Shown here: positions 1-9,040 of the stretch, in pieces
Layout of the letters: every line of letters starts with the position of its first letter
Numbering within the stretch: position 1 is the first letter of the stretch
Source: Chitinophaga pendula
GTDB lineage: Bacteria; Bacteroidota; Bacteroidia; Chitinophagales; Chitinophagaceae
NCBI RefSeq assembly: GCF_020386615.1
Contig: NZ_CP077769.1
Coordinates: 3,410,001-3,474,000, forward strand
Length of the DNA: 64,000 nucleotides
Direction of reading: 5' to 3'
Position numbers and translations under genes: made by a program
The notes under the pieces: generated by a model
The model's input: only the letters and a program-made list of their open reading frames with translations
Told to the model about the DNA's origin: nothing
Databases searched by the model: none

Positions 1-658
1 AGAGCTCGACCTGGTCCCACATCAGCAAGGGGTCAGTGACGACATCAAAGAATTTGAAGGGTTCGTTTTTGCTTAGTTTTATATAGGCATGGCGGGCAGC
101 GGCTCTGAGTTCACGGTTACGGCTATTGGTCAGCGGTAGTAGGGTTACATCTGCTACGGGGATTTCCATTTCCATGAATTCTGTCAGTGCCCGCACTTTT
201 CTGGCCCAATGCCTTGACTTCATTTGTTTGAGGGTATCCTTGCTCAGGTCGAGCTGGATATAGAGATTACGCAGGAGATGCCCGGCATTGCCTCTGACGT
301 TACGCCGGAAGTGTATGATACGGTCGGTGACGGCCTGCCTGGCCCATTTTTTATCCAAAGGTAGCTCCTGGAAAGCTTCCAGATCCATCTGAATGTGATC
401 GGCCGGTTCTCCTGCCGCTATTGCCGGATTGGCCAGCACCTGTTCTACTATCAGGTTATCGATCTCAGGTAGCAGACCAGCCAGTCGCTTGTTGCGTTTA
501 TAGCCTCTGAAACGGCTACGCAATATAGATAGATATGCCAGCAAGGTGATTATTACCGCGACTACAATAAATACTATTGCCAGTTTTATTGCCAACGGAG
601 CACCTTGAAATACATTAAAAATAGGTTCCAGGAAGGATGGTACTTGGATTTCGAACAT
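1..658 (-). CDS. Membrane-anchored hypothetical protein, HEAT-repeat-like (3' end outside window)
   Basis: An open frame runs leftwards from an ATG at 656-658 to the window edge with no stop, so only the N-terminal ~219 residues are visible. The protein starts with a short segment, then one strong hydrophobic helix (about residues 20-42), then a basic stretch rich in Arg and Lys. The remainder is soluble and helical and resembles HEAT-type helical repeat proteins (pattern KxxRxxARxAYIKL). The start lies 3 bp after the stop of the response-regulator gene, so the two are very likely co-transcribed. Function is unknown. I infer a cytoplasmic scaffold tethered to the inner membrane and acting with the regulator. 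The HEAT assignment is tentative. Confidence 0.7.
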   Translation of the reverse strand, partial: MFEIQVPSFLEPIFNVFQGAPLAIKLAIVFIVVAVIITLLAYLSILRSRFRGYKRNKRLAGLLPEIDNLIVEQVLANPAIAAGEPADHIQMDLEAFQELPLDKKWARQAVTDRIIHFRRNVRGNAGHLLRNLYIQLDLSKDTLKQMKSRHWARKVRALTEFMEMEIPVADVTLLPLTNSRNRELRAAARHAYIKLSKNEPFKFFDVVTDPLLMWDQVEL

Positions 659-661
659 CGA

Positions 662-1033
662 CTATTTATTCTTCATTAACAATCGCTTTACCCGAATGAG
701 TAGTTCAGCAGGTATGATTGGTTTTTTCAGGAAGTCATCTGCGCCCAGTTTAAATCCTTCCATTACCATATCTTCATTACCTGCATTGGATACAATAATA
801 ACCGGAATAGGGTTCGGCTGGCTTTTTACCTTACTCAATATTTCAAATCCATTGGCGTAAGGCATCATAATATCTGTAATGATCAGGTCATACCCATAAG
901 CAGAGGCTTCCAGTTTTTCGAATGCTTCTTTCCCATTGGATACATGATCCAGCTGATATTCTGAAGAGGAGAGAATCCTGGCTACAATTTTTGGCATTAT
1001 CTCATCGTCTTCGACTAGCAAAATTTTACTCAT
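662..1033 (-). CDS. Single-domain response regulator (receiver only)
   Basis: This is a 123-residue CheY-like receiver with no output domain. The acidic pair D9/D10, phosphoacceptor D54 (in TDIMMP), S82 and the conserved K104 before proline are all present, so it should be phosphorylatable. The ATG at 1033 starts the protein directly on the first beta strand (MSKILLVEDD). An upstream in-frame TTG would add 16 residues that do not fit the fold. Output must be through protein contact. The gene just downstream (3 bp) encodes a membrane-anchored helical protein, a plausible partner. It is divergent from the hybrid kinase at 1314, which could be its phosphodonor, but that is inference. Confidence 0.9.
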   Translation of the reverse strand: MSKILLVEDDEIMPKIVARILSSSEYQLDHVSNGKEAFEKLEASAYGYDLIITDIMMPYANGFEILSKVKSQPNPIPVIIVSNAGNEDMVMEGFKLGADDFLKKPIIPAELLIRVKRLLMKNK

Positions 1034-1313
1034 TTTGGCAAGCGTTTTTATGATGTAGTCACCGGTAGAACGGCGATACAATCACTTCTATTAATTGGTT
1101 TCGGACACAGTTAGCGGTTTTTTCAAAGATATTGGTCAATTTGATCCTTGATGCTTAGTTTATGTGTTATTCGGTATATACTACAAAATTCAATAAAAAG
1201 TTTTTAACTATGCGTCAAAGTTATGTTACTTTTTATAAGTATTATTCTGTTGTACAAAGATATGCATATGAATGCATTTAGGTATTTTTATCCTGTTTTA
1301 AGTCATTAAATAT
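1034..1313. promoter_or_regulatory. AT-rich divergent intergenic region
   Basis: These 280 bp separate the divergent receiver gene and hybrid kinase gene and must hold both promoters. The stretch is strongly AT-rich from about 1150 on. I see no convincing TAnnTTTG box, palindrome or terminator. Confidence 0.35.
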
Positions 1314-4300
1314 ATGAAGCTCTCTTTAGTGAACAGGCTTTACCTGGGTTTTGCGTTAGTGATATCGCTGATCCTGGTGGGTGGTTATCTGACCTGGCAG
1401 ACATTTAACACTCAGACGGAGGAAGCCGGGTGGGTACAGCATACTTACCGGGTATTAAATAATTCGGAAAGGGTACAAAGGTTACTTTTCGATATGGAGG
1501 CGTCCAGGCGGGGCTTTAGGAGTACTTTTAACAAGCGATTCCTGGAGCCGTATGAGACCGCTCTACCGAAGGTAGCGCCGGCGATCAATGATCTTCGCAC
1601 CATGGTATCAGACAATCCTGTCCAGTTCCGAAATACGGATTCACTGGAGCGGGCGGTCAACAGCCTGCTGAGTTTCTGGAATGAGCTGGATCACTTGACT
1701 ACCCAGCAACGATTTGATCAGAATGTAGCTATTACGGAACAGGAGACCTTATTGATGGACAAGGTCAGGGCACGGATCAATACTGTTAATTTAACGGAAC
1801 GACATCTCCTGGCTAAACGGGAGGAGTTAAAAAACAGTTCCTTTACCAAAGCAATCAAAACACTATTGCTGAATAACCTTTTCATCCTGTTGGTCGGTTT
1901 TATATTAATGCGGGTAACCTATGCGGAATTCAAGCGGCGGTTAAAAGTACAGAAGGCCCTTAACAGTAAGTTACATGAGGTAGTAGAGTTGAATAAGGCA
2001 ACCAACAAACAAAACTGGCTACTAACCGGGGTGAACAATATGAATGATAGCTTACAGGGCATCAATAACCGGGATAATTTGGTAGCGACTTTCCTTCGGA
2101 CGCTGACAGGGTTTGCCGGGTTTCCTGCCGGTGCCATGTACCGGTATGAGGAGAATCGTAACAAGCTGGTACTTGCAGGTACGGCAGGTATGCCCATCGA
2201 TGTGCAGCACGAAATCGCCCTAAATGAGGGATTGATCGGTACCACTGCTTCCCAGAAAGCATTGCAGGTGATCCGGGATATCCCTCCGGGATACTGGCAG
2301 CTTAGCTCTGCCAGTGGGAAGATGACACCTGGTTCCTTAGTATTTGTGCCACTTTGGATAGGTGACGAGCTATTAGGGGTGATCGAACTGGCTTGCTTCC
2401 AGGAGGTAACTCAGGCACAGCTGGAATTACTGGAAGTACTGTCTAAAGATATTACGGTAGCCGTCAATGCCGCCAATGACCGGAGTAAGGTGATGTCCTT
2501 ATTACAACAGGTGCAAGAACAAAGAGAGATACTAATAGCCCAGCAGGAGGAGCTAAGACAGTCTAATGAAGAATTGAGCCGTCAATCAGAGATATTACAA
2601 GCATCTGAAGAGGAGCTGAAAGTGCAGGAGGAAGAATTAAGACAGGTAAATGCAGAGATCACGGAAAAGAATAAGGCATTGGAAGCAGCCAGGAGTGCGC
2701 TTGCCCTGAAGGCAAATGAACTGCAGTCCAGTAGTCAATATAAGTCTGAGTTCCTGGCCAACATGTCGCATGAGTTAAGAACACCATTGAACAGCGTACT
2801 GATATTGGCGAAAATGTTGCAGGAAAACAAGGAAAAAAACCTGCACCCCAAGCAAATTGAATATGCTGGTATTATTTATAAGTCAGGGTCTGACCTGTTA
2901 CATCTTATTAATGATGTACTGGACCTATCAAAAATTGAAGCTGGTAAGGTAGAGTTGAATTACGAAACTGTCCCCGTAGCTGTGATGAACAATGATGTTG
3001 CAGACTTGTTTGATGTATTATCACAGGAGAAAAATATCCGTTTTATCAGACATATCACGGGTGACGTACCGGACGCTATCGAGACGGATAAATTAAGGTT
3101 GGGTCAAGTGATTAGGAATCTTCTCTCTAATGCATTCAAGTTTACGCCCTCCGGAGGAGAGATCTCGCTTTCCTGGTATATGGCAGGTGACGACGTACTT
3201 GGCATTACCGTAGCAGACACGGGTCCAGGTATACCTACCGAACAGCAGACGCTTATCTTCAGTGCTTTTCAGCAGGGAGACGGGTCTATCAGCCGTAAAT
3301 ATGGAGGTACCGGTCTGGGGCTGAGCATCAGCAAAAAGCTCATGGAATTGCTAAAGGGTGAATTACGGCTTGACAGCAGTACTTCTGCCGGTAGCGTATT
3401 CAGCATATTGGTGCCGATAGGGGAAATAGTTGACACTACTATTCCAGCGATATCCACACCGGCCCTCCATCCTATCGCTACTACTGCCATAGAGCAGCAG
3501 ACCGCAGTGACTGTCAATGATGACCGTAATAACATAAGTTATGAAGATAAGTTAGTCCTCATAATAGAGGACGATACGCGGTTTGCTGATATTTTAAGGG
3601 ACTTTGCGCGTGAAAAAGGGTTCAAAACCATCGTAGCCCATAACGGACAGGATGGTCTAGCCTATGCGCGCAGGTATTTGCCGGCCGCTATTATATTGGA
3701 TATGGACCTGCCGGTGATAGATGGAAACAGTATTCTGAAGATACTTAAGAGCAATGAGGAGCTGAGCAAGATATTGGTACATGTGGTAACAGGTGCAGAA
3801 CAGGCGAGTATTGCTACCAATAACATACACGGGTATACACGGAAACCGCTGGCATTGGACGATCTGGAACAGGTGTTTACCAGCATCAGCCGCTTATTGA
3901 GTGGCAGGTATAAAAAAGTATTATTATTATCCGCCGGGCCGTTAGGGCAGGATGCTGCCTTGAGCAGCATCAGCAACAAACGCAAGCTGGCGATGGCCTA
4001 TGACATCACCGGCCTTGATAAGGCGGAACATTTTATACGGGAGCAATCCTATGATGCGGTTGTTCTGGAGGTGGATACCCCTATCGGCGATATCATTAAC
4101 CGCCTGCAAAAGTTGCGTCAGCTGACGGATTCCAGTAATACTCCGCTTATCGTATACCTGGATCAGGATATAACGCCACAGGAGGAACAGCAACTGAAGC
4201 GGTATTCGTCTGCTATCGTACGTAATTCAGTACATGCGCGGGACCGGCTTATCGATGAATTGGAGTTGTTCTTATATAAACTGGAGAAAAAGATCAGTAC

Positions 4301-4706
4301 AGGTACTAAAGAGGCAGAAGATGGAGATAGTACACTTTCCGGCAAGACCATATTACTGGCAGATGATGATATGCGGAATGTATTTTCGATCAGCGCATTA
4401 ATGGAAGAGCAGGGGGTACATGTACTTACGGCGGCAGATGGGAAAGAAGCTTTGGAAATATTAGACAGATATCCTAAACTTGACTTAGTACTTATGGACA
4501 TCATGATGCCTGAAATGGACGGTTACGAAGCGATTGGGCGAATAAGATCAGATGCCCGTTTTCAGCAATTACCGGTGATCGCACTTACGGCAAAAGCTAT
4601 GGCAGGTGATCGGCAGAAATGTATAGAGGCCGGGGCCTCCGATTATATTGCCAAACCGATTGATAATGCTAAACTGCTATCTCTGCTGAGTGTATGGTTG
4701 TCTTAA
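1314..4706 (+). CDS. Hybrid sensor histidine kinase (CHASE3-GAF-HisKA-HATPase-three receivers)
   Basis: This is a 1130-residue inner-membrane sensor kinase. Two hydrophobic helices (about 8-28 and 184-202) bracket an extracytoplasmic helical CHASE3-like domain with the typical MEASRRGF motif. A GAF domain follows (about 240-390), then a long Gln/Glu-rich coiled coil (395-475). The kinase core has the phospho-His H486 in SHELRTPLN and ATPase boxes DTGPGIP and GGTGLGLS. Three receivers follow: the first with D796, the second degenerate with Glu at the phosphoacceptor position (VVLEVD, about 868-985), and the third canonical with D1062 in LMDIMMP. It begins a cluster with CheR-, CheB- and receiver-kinase genes. 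This is typical of non-chemotactic stress-type multi-component systems. The ligand is unknown. Confidence 0.93.
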   Translation: MKLSLVNRLYLGFALVISLILVGGYLTWQTFNTQTEEAGWVQHTYRVLNNSERVQRLLFDMEASRRGFRSTFNKRFLEPYETALPKVAPAINDLRTMVSDNPVQFRNTDSLERAVNSLLSFWNELDHLTTQQRFDQNVAITEQETLLMDKVRARINTVNLTERHLLAKREELKNSSFTKAIKTLLLNNLFILLVGFILMRVTYAEFKRRLKVQKALNSKLHEVVELNKATNKQNWLLTGVNNMNDSLQGINNRDNLVATFLRTLTGFAGFPAGAMYRYEENRNKLVLAGTAGMPIDVQHEIALNEGLIGTTASQKALQVIRDIPPGYWQLSSASGKMTPGSLVFVPLWIGDELLGVIELACFQEVTQAQLELLEVLSKDITVAVNAANDRSKVMSLLQQVQEQREILIAQQEELRQSNEELSRQSEILQASEEELKVQEEELRQVNAEITEKNKALEAARSALALKANELQSSSQYKSEFLANMSHELRTPLNSVLILAKMLQENKEKNLHPKQIEYAGIIYKSGSDLLHLINDVLDLSKIEAGKVELNYETVPVAVMNNDVADLFDVLSQEKNIRFIRHITGDVPDAIETDKLRLGQVIRNLLSNAFKFTPSGGEISLSWYMAGDDVLGITVADTGPGIPTEQQTLIFSAFQQGDGSISRKYGGTGLGLSISKKLMELLKGELRLDSSTSAGSVFSILVPIGEIVDTTIPAISTPALHPIATTAIEQQTAVTVNDDRNNISYEDKLVLIIEDDTRFADILRDFAREKGFKTIVAHNGQDGLAYARRYLPAAIILDMDLPVIDGNSILKILKSNEELSKILVHVVTGAEQASIATNNIHGYTRKPLALDDLEQVFTSISRLLSGRYKKVLLLSAGPLGQDAALSSISNKRKLAMAYDITGLDKAEHFIREQSYDAVVLEVDTPIGDIINRLQKLRQLTDSSNTPLIVYLDQDITPQEEQQLKRYSSAIVRNSVHARDRLIDELELFLYKLEKKISTGTKEAEDGDSTLSGKTILLADDDMRNVFSISALMEEQGVHVLTAADGKEALEILDRYPKLDLVLMDIMMPEMDGYEAIGRIRSDARFQQLPVIALTAKAMAGDRQKCIEAGASDYIAKPIDNAKLLSLLSVWLS

Positions 4707-4716
4707 CAGCATCCTT

Positions 4717-5538
4717 ATGGTACAGGAGATCCATCCACACGATTTTTCTGAGCTGCTGCAGATTGTCCAGCAGCAATATGGTTACGACTTTACAGGGTAT
4801 TCGCCTTTCTCACTAAAAAGACGGATCATCCGGTTTATGGCATACTGCAATGCGAGAAGCCTGGCCGAATTAAGGTATCGTTTGCTATATGAATCGGGAT
4901 TCTTCCTGGAAATGTTGCAGTTCATTACGGTGAATGTAACCGAAATGTTCCGGGATCCTAGCTTTTACAGGCAATTGCGGGAGCAGATCATTCCCCGGCT
5001 GGCCTCCTATCCTATTATTAAGATTTGGCACGCCGGATGTGCCACCGGAGAAGAAGTGTATTCGATGGCCATTCTGTTGGAAGAAGCGGGTTTGCTGGAT
5101 CGATGCCGTATCTATGCAACCGATCTCAACGAAGCAAATTTAATAAAGGCGGAGAGTGGATGTATGCCGCTTAAGGTAATGAAAGAATATACACAGAATT
5201 ATATACAGGCAGGCGGGATAGAAGATTTCTCCAATTATTATTCGGTGAAGCACCAGCAGGCGATTCTTGATCCATGGCTACTTAGAAATATTATATTTTT
5301 CCAACATAACTTGGTTACAGACCAGGTATTTAATGAATTTCAGCTGATTTGTTGCAGGAATGTCTTCATATACTTCAATAAGGAGCTACAGGATCATGTA
5401 GTAAAATTATTTTATGACAGCTTAGCTTCTTTAGGTTACCTTGCGCTGGGGATAAAGGAATCGATGTTATATAATAAGGAGCGGACAAATTTTGAAACAA
5501 TCAGCTCGGCTAATAAAATATTCAGGCGAAAATCATAA
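4717..5538 (+). CDS. CheR-type protein-glutamate O-methyltransferase
   Basis: This 273-residue protein has the two-part CheR fold. A helical N-terminal domain (1-70) leads into the TVNVTEMFRD motif (71-80). The Rossmann SAM-binding domain carries the signature HAGCATGEEVYSMA (105-118), and near the C-terminus there is the LICCRNVFIYF motif. The family transfers methyl groups from SAM to glutamates on signalling helices. The ATG at 4717 is 10 bp after the kinase stop, so I prefer it to an overlapping GTG at 4690. With no chemoreceptor, CheA or CheW nearby, the substrate is probably the hybrid kinase (its Glu/Gln-rich coiled coil) rather than a chemotaxis receptor; that last step is inference. 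Confidence 0.9.
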   Translation: MVQEIHPHDFSELLQIVQQQYGYDFTGYSPFSLKRRIIRFMAYCNARSLAELRYRLLYESGFFLEMLQFITVNVTEMFRDPSFYRQLREQIIPRLASYPIIKIWHAGCATGEEVYSMAILLEEAGLLDRCRIYATDLNEANLIKAESGCMPLKVMKEYTQNYIQAGGIEDFSNYYSVKHQQAILDPWLLRNIIFFQHNLVTDQVFNEFQLICCRNVFIYFNKELQDHVVKLFYDSLASLGYLALGIKESMLYNKERTNFETISSANKIFRRKS

Positions 5539-5541
5539 GAT

Positions 5542-6123
5542 TTGATAATACCCCATTCATATCGTGTGATTCTAATAGGAGGATCAGCTGGTAGTATGCC
5601 TGTGCTGGAGGAGATACTGAAACAGTGGCCTGCCCATTTTCCTATACCATTGGTAATTGTACTACATCGATTAAAAAATGTTCCTAGTGAGCTTGTGGCT
5701 ATTTTATCGTCCTATCGGAAATTGCTGGAACCGGAAGATAAAGAGGCATTATTGCCCGGCCATATTTATCTTGCGCCGCAAAATTATCATCTATTAATAG
5801 AGAGTGATGTTACTTTTTCCCTGGATTATTCGGAGCCGGTCAACTTTAGCCGGCCTTCTATTGACCAAACATTCAGTAGTGCGGCAGCTGTCTTCGGCGA
5901 GGGAGCATTGGGTATATTACTAAGCGGAGCCAGTAAAGACGGGACGGAAGGGCTTTGTGATATTGTAGCGGCGGGAGGTACCGGTATTGTACAAGAGCCG
6001 GACAGCGCACTATTTCGGTTTATGCCAGCCTCAGCCCTGGACTCTTGTAACGGCATATTATCTATGTCAGTGACTAGCATTATTGATCTTATTAAAAAAA
6101 TAAGCGTTGCATATAAAAGTTGA
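5542..6123 (+). CDS. CheB-type methylesterase, catalytic domain only
   Basis: These 193 residues match the C-terminal esterase domain of CheB and lack the usual N-terminal receiver. The catalytic triad can be placed as S15 (GGSAGS), H42 (VLHR) and D133 (SGASKDGTEG). The enzyme would remove methyl groups added by the CheR-type protein encoded 3 bp upstream. The frame appears to start at a TTG at 5542, because there is no ATG before the first strand. Without a receiver, its activity is probably controlled by its partners rather than by phosphorylation. The product is cytoplasmic. Confidence 0.88.
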   Translation: MIIPHSYRVILIGGSAGSMPVLEEILKQWPAHFPIPLVIVLHRLKNVPSELVAILSSYRKLLEPEDKEALLPGHIYLAPQNYHLLIESDVTFSLDYSEPVNFSRPSIDQTFSSAAAVFGEGALGILLSGASKDGTEGLCDIVAAGGTGIVQEPDSALFRFMPASALDSCNGILSMSVTSIIDLIKKISVAYKS

Positions 6124-6126
6124 TAA

Positions 6127-7227
6127 ATGAAGCAGCAGAAAACATTTACAATCCTTTTGGTGGATGACAAACCGGAAAATCTTGTGTCGCTGGAACATAT
6201 GCTGGAGGCTGACAACAGGGAGATATTAAAAGCTACCTCGGGAAATGAGGCACTTAAAATCGTCCTCAAACATAGCGATATCGGGCTGATTATGCTAGAC
6301 GTCCAGATGCCGGATATGGACGGTTACGAGGTAGCCCGGTTGTTACAGATCAACCCTAAGACGAGTAACATCTCTATTATTTTTGTCACCGCGATCAATA
6401 AGGAGGAGCAATATGTAATGCGTGGATTTGAAGAAGGGGCCGTTGATTATCTATCGAAGCCGTTAGATGTAAATATTACAAGAGCGAAGGTACGGGTATT
6501 TGAAAAGTTATATCTGTCCCAATATGAGCTGAAGGAGGCGATGGCTGAAAAAGAGCAGGTGAACAAGCAGCTGGAGCGGTTTATGTATATGGTAGCACAT
6601 GATCTTAAATCGCCGCTGTCTGGTGCAATTAGCCTTCTGTCTATGATCAATGATGATCCCCGTATACAGCAGGAGCCGGATCTGAAAGACTATATGCAGA
6701 TTGTAATGGGCGCCACTAATAATCTGACCCAGATGATCACCTCGATGCTTGACTATACCCGTCAGAATAAGGCGGATCAAGTGGTAGAAAAGATAGATGT
6801 GCAAGCGCTTATCAAAGAGCTTATCGCCTTATTATTCCCGCCAGCTCATATACGTATCGTCACAGAAGGCAAACTGCCTGTATTGCAAGCTAACAAACTA
6901 AAGCTGCAGCAGGTATTTCAGAACCTTATATCCAATGCTATCAAATATAATGATAAGGCTGAGGGAGTTGTTACTATCGGTGGTACTGACCGGGATGAGT
7001 TTTTTGAGTTTTATGTAAAAGACAATGGTCCTGGTGTTTCCAAGAGAGATACGGACCGTATATTCCGTTTATTCGAGCGCGTTGACAATGACGTGAAGGA
7101 GGAAGGTACGGGGATTGGTTTGAATATTTTTAAACTTCTGGTAGAGGAACAGGGAGGAAAGGTATGGGTTGATTCGGTGCCAGGTGAGGGCAGTACTTTC
7201 TATTTCCTCTGGCGGCAGCACTACTAG
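6127..7227 (+). CDS. Receiver-histidine kinase hybrid (REC-HisKA-HATPase)
   Basis: This soluble 366-residue protein has an N-terminal receiver (phosphoacceptor D58 in MLDVQMPDMDG), a short coiled coil (about 130-150), a HisKA domain with H158 in VAHDLKSPLS and an ATPase domain ending in the usual GSTFYF strand. The ATG is 3 bp after the CheB stop, so the four genes from 1314 to 7227 form one operon. The receiver-in-front order means the kinase is itself gated by phosphorylation, probably from the hybrid kinase. It faces the convergent GAF/PAS gene with only 7 bp between stops. Confidence 0.92.
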   Translation: MKQQKTFTILLVDDKPENLVSLEHMLEADNREILKATSGNEALKIVLKHSDIGLIMLDVQMPDMDGYEVARLLQINPKTSNISIIFVTAINKEEQYVMRGFEEGAVDYLSKPLDVNITRAKVRVFEKLYLSQYELKEAMAEKEQVNKQLERFMYMVAHDLKSPLSGAISLLSMINDDPRIQQEPDLKDYMQIVMGATNNLTQMITSMLDYTRQNKADQVVEKIDVQALIKELIALLFPPAHIRIVTEGKLPVLQANKLKLQQVFQNLISNAIKYNDKAEGVVTIGGTDRDEFFEFYVKDNGPGVSKRDTDRIFRLFERVDNDVKEEGTGIGLNIFKLLVEEQGGKVWVDSVPGEGSTFYFLWRQHY

Positions 7228-7234
7228 GCTGTTA

Positions 7235-8068
7235 TTATTCAAATATCCAAAGGCGGCCGCTGACACCCGGGGATCTAACCGGTAGGCAGGACACCTTTAG
7301 TATTCTTTTATTCAGCTGCCAGTTCCAATCAGAGATCGCGTTTTCGGGAGATTGAAACAATCGTGCAGCTTCCTGGTATATGTCTTCCAGGTTTGTGGCC
7401 TGGTTACGTAATTGTGTCATAGCCTCAGATAGCGTGACAGGCAATTGTTCTCCTTCATTGGATAATTCTAATAATGTAGCTGCCTTCTGGTTTACCCATC
7501 CGGAATAACCATCATTACTAATAAAAACCAATGCGTGCGGGATCGTATGTAGTATGGCGGTGAAACGACTATTCAGGCGCTGGAAGTTCAGTTGTTGTTG
7601 TGACTGAACAATAATTTCCTTCAACCGGAGGCGTATGGTCTCAATGCATTCGATGAATTCGTTGCCAAAATCTTGTGGTTCACTCCATCCCATTATCAAC
7701 AGACTGGTACCTGGAGAGGTATTCATCGGCATGATAACTGCTGAAGATAATGCCTGCAGTACTTCATTGAAGGCGTTATCCTTCCCTGCAGGTATTTCCT
7801 TCCAATAGGTCGTCTTAAAACCCAGTGTATAAATAGCCTTTCTGATTGGATCAGGGTTCATCACCAAATCATTCAGGTAACCTGGGAATGCGTTTTTTAC
7901 TTTGGCCGTTTCGTTGTCTTCCAATTCAATCTGGAGGGCAATATCTGCATTTGTCAATTCCTTTACAAAGGAAATGCTCAATGAAAGGAAGGAGGAAATA
8001 TCTCTTTCCTTATCCCAACGGCTGGTTTGGTTAATGAAGTTAAGTGCCTTTCGTTCCCAATTATTCAC
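7235..8068 (-). CDS. GAF/PAS sensory protein without a kinase domain
   Basis: The 277-residue protein has a GAF-like N-terminal part (about 25-160) and a PAS-like C-terminal part beginning around LHTIPHALVFISNDG and containing VNQKAATLLEL. There is no phosphotransfer, ATPase or DNA-binding domain, so it is a pure sensor or adaptor. Its start is 22 bp downstream of the stop of an RsbQ-like hydrolase gene on the same strand, so the two form an operon. In Bacillus, RsbQ hydrolase works with the PAS protein RsbP to sense energy stress. By analogy this protein may bind the hydrolase's product, but here no phosphatase domain follows. Confidence 0.75.
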   Translation of the reverse strand: MNNWERKALNFINQTSRWDKERDISSFLSLSISFVKELTNADIALQIELEDNETAKVKNAFPGYLNDLVMNPDPIRKAIYTLGFKTTYWKEIPAGKDNAFNEVLQALSSAVIMPMNTSPGTSLLIMGWSEPQDFGNEFIECIETIRLRLKEIIVQSQQQLNFQRLNSRFTAILHTIPHALVFISNDGYSGWVNQKAATLLELSNEGEQLPVTLSEAMTQLRNQATNLEDIYQEAARLFQSPENAISDWNWQLNKRILKVSCLPVRSPGVSGRLWIFE

Positions 8069-8090
8069 GAATCAGAGTTAAGTATTTAAA

Positions 8091-8897
8091 TCAGAGAAAA
8101 GACCTTATCGCCTCTATCACCTCTTCAGGAGCGCTGATTTGGGGGAAATGTCCTTGTGTTTGTACACTCACACGTTTGCTACCAGGAATATTAGCCTCCA
8201 GATATTCGCTTACTATAGCCGGGACAGCGATGTCATTGGTGGTTTGGATGATCAATGCCGGTTGTGTCACTTTGGCTAATTCGTTGCGATAGTCCAGGTA
8301 GAAGATCGCTTTAGCTACTTGTATAGCGATATCGGGTCTTATCGCTTGCAGGGATGCTGCAAACGCGGCTGCCAGTTCCGGTCGGTCATCATTCCTCATA
8401 GCAAGTACGGAAAATCCTGCGGCCCAGGCGTGATAATTGCCTTCCATTGTTTCAAACAAACTATCCAGTGTCGGCTGGTCGAAACCGCCTATATATCCTT
8501 TTTCCGGATCATTGAGGTATCGTGGGCTGGATCCCAGTAATATAAGTTTTTCTATACTATCCGTGTGTTGTACAGCTGTCAACAGACCAATCATCCCGCT
8601 GACAGAATGCCCAACAAATGTGACATGTTGTAAGTTGAGTTGTTGCAGGATATCGGCAACATCTGCCACATAGCCATTAATAGACTCATATCGTTTGGGG
8701 CTATAAGCGTTTATATCGGCTGCACCTCCTCCCACATTGTCAAAAAGAACAATTTTATACTCATTTTCGAAAGCCGGAGTGACTTGGGCAAAAGACCGTT
8801 GGTCTATACCAAATCCATGACCAAACACCAAGGTTTGGGTTGCATCGGGATTACCAATTATGTGAATGTTATTCTTCTGAATGATATCCATAAACAA
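8091..8897 (-). CDS. RsbQ/KAI2-like alpha/beta hydrolase
   Basis: The 268-residue alpha/beta hydrolase matches the RsbQ/D14/KAI2 subfamily in length and motifs. The N-terminus resembles RsbQ (NNIHIIG, then VFGHGFG), and the nucleophile elbow is GHSVSG with S98. The acid and base are D222 (TTNDIAVP) and H250 (QGHFPQ), close to S96/D219/H247 of Bacillus RsbQ. It is cytoplasmic with no signal peptide. The real start may be the ATG two codons in. The GAF/PAS gene lies 22 bp downstream, the expected partner type for this family, so I infer a small-molecule hydrolase-sensor pair. The substrate is unknown. Confidence 0.85.
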   Translation of the reverse strand: MFMDIIQKNNIHIIGNPDATQTLVFGHGFGIDQRSFAQVTPAFENEYKIVLFDNVGGGAADINAYSPKRYESINGYVADVADILQQLNLQHVTFVGHSVSGMIGLLTAVQHTDSIEKLILLGSSPRYLNDPEKGYIGGFDQPTLDSLFETMEGNYHAWAAGFSVLAMRNDDRPELAAAFAASLQAIRPDIAIQVAKAIFYLDYRNELAKVTQPALIIQTTNDIAVPAIVSEYLEANIPGSKRVSVQTQGHFPQISAPEEVIEAIRSFL

Positions 8898-8983
8898 TAC
8901 GGTTCTTTTTTTGGTGTGTGGTTATATCTTTCAAAGATAATAACTATTTGTGTGTCTTTACGCCTCAGAGGGCAGAAGATAAA

Positions 8984-9016
8984 AGCGCCTTCAGGGTCCC
9001 GTATCCTGAAGGCGCT
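8984..9016 (-). terminator. Terminator after the RND efflux operon
   Basis: The arms AGCGCCTTCAGG (8984-8995) and CCTGAAGGCGCT (9005-9016) form a perfect 12-bp stem with a 9-nt loop. On the minus strand it is followed by TTTT. It lies 25 bp beyond the stop of the outer-membrane factor gene. Confidence 0.85.
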
Positions 9017-9040
9017 CCTTTAATATGATTAAAGGCCTGT

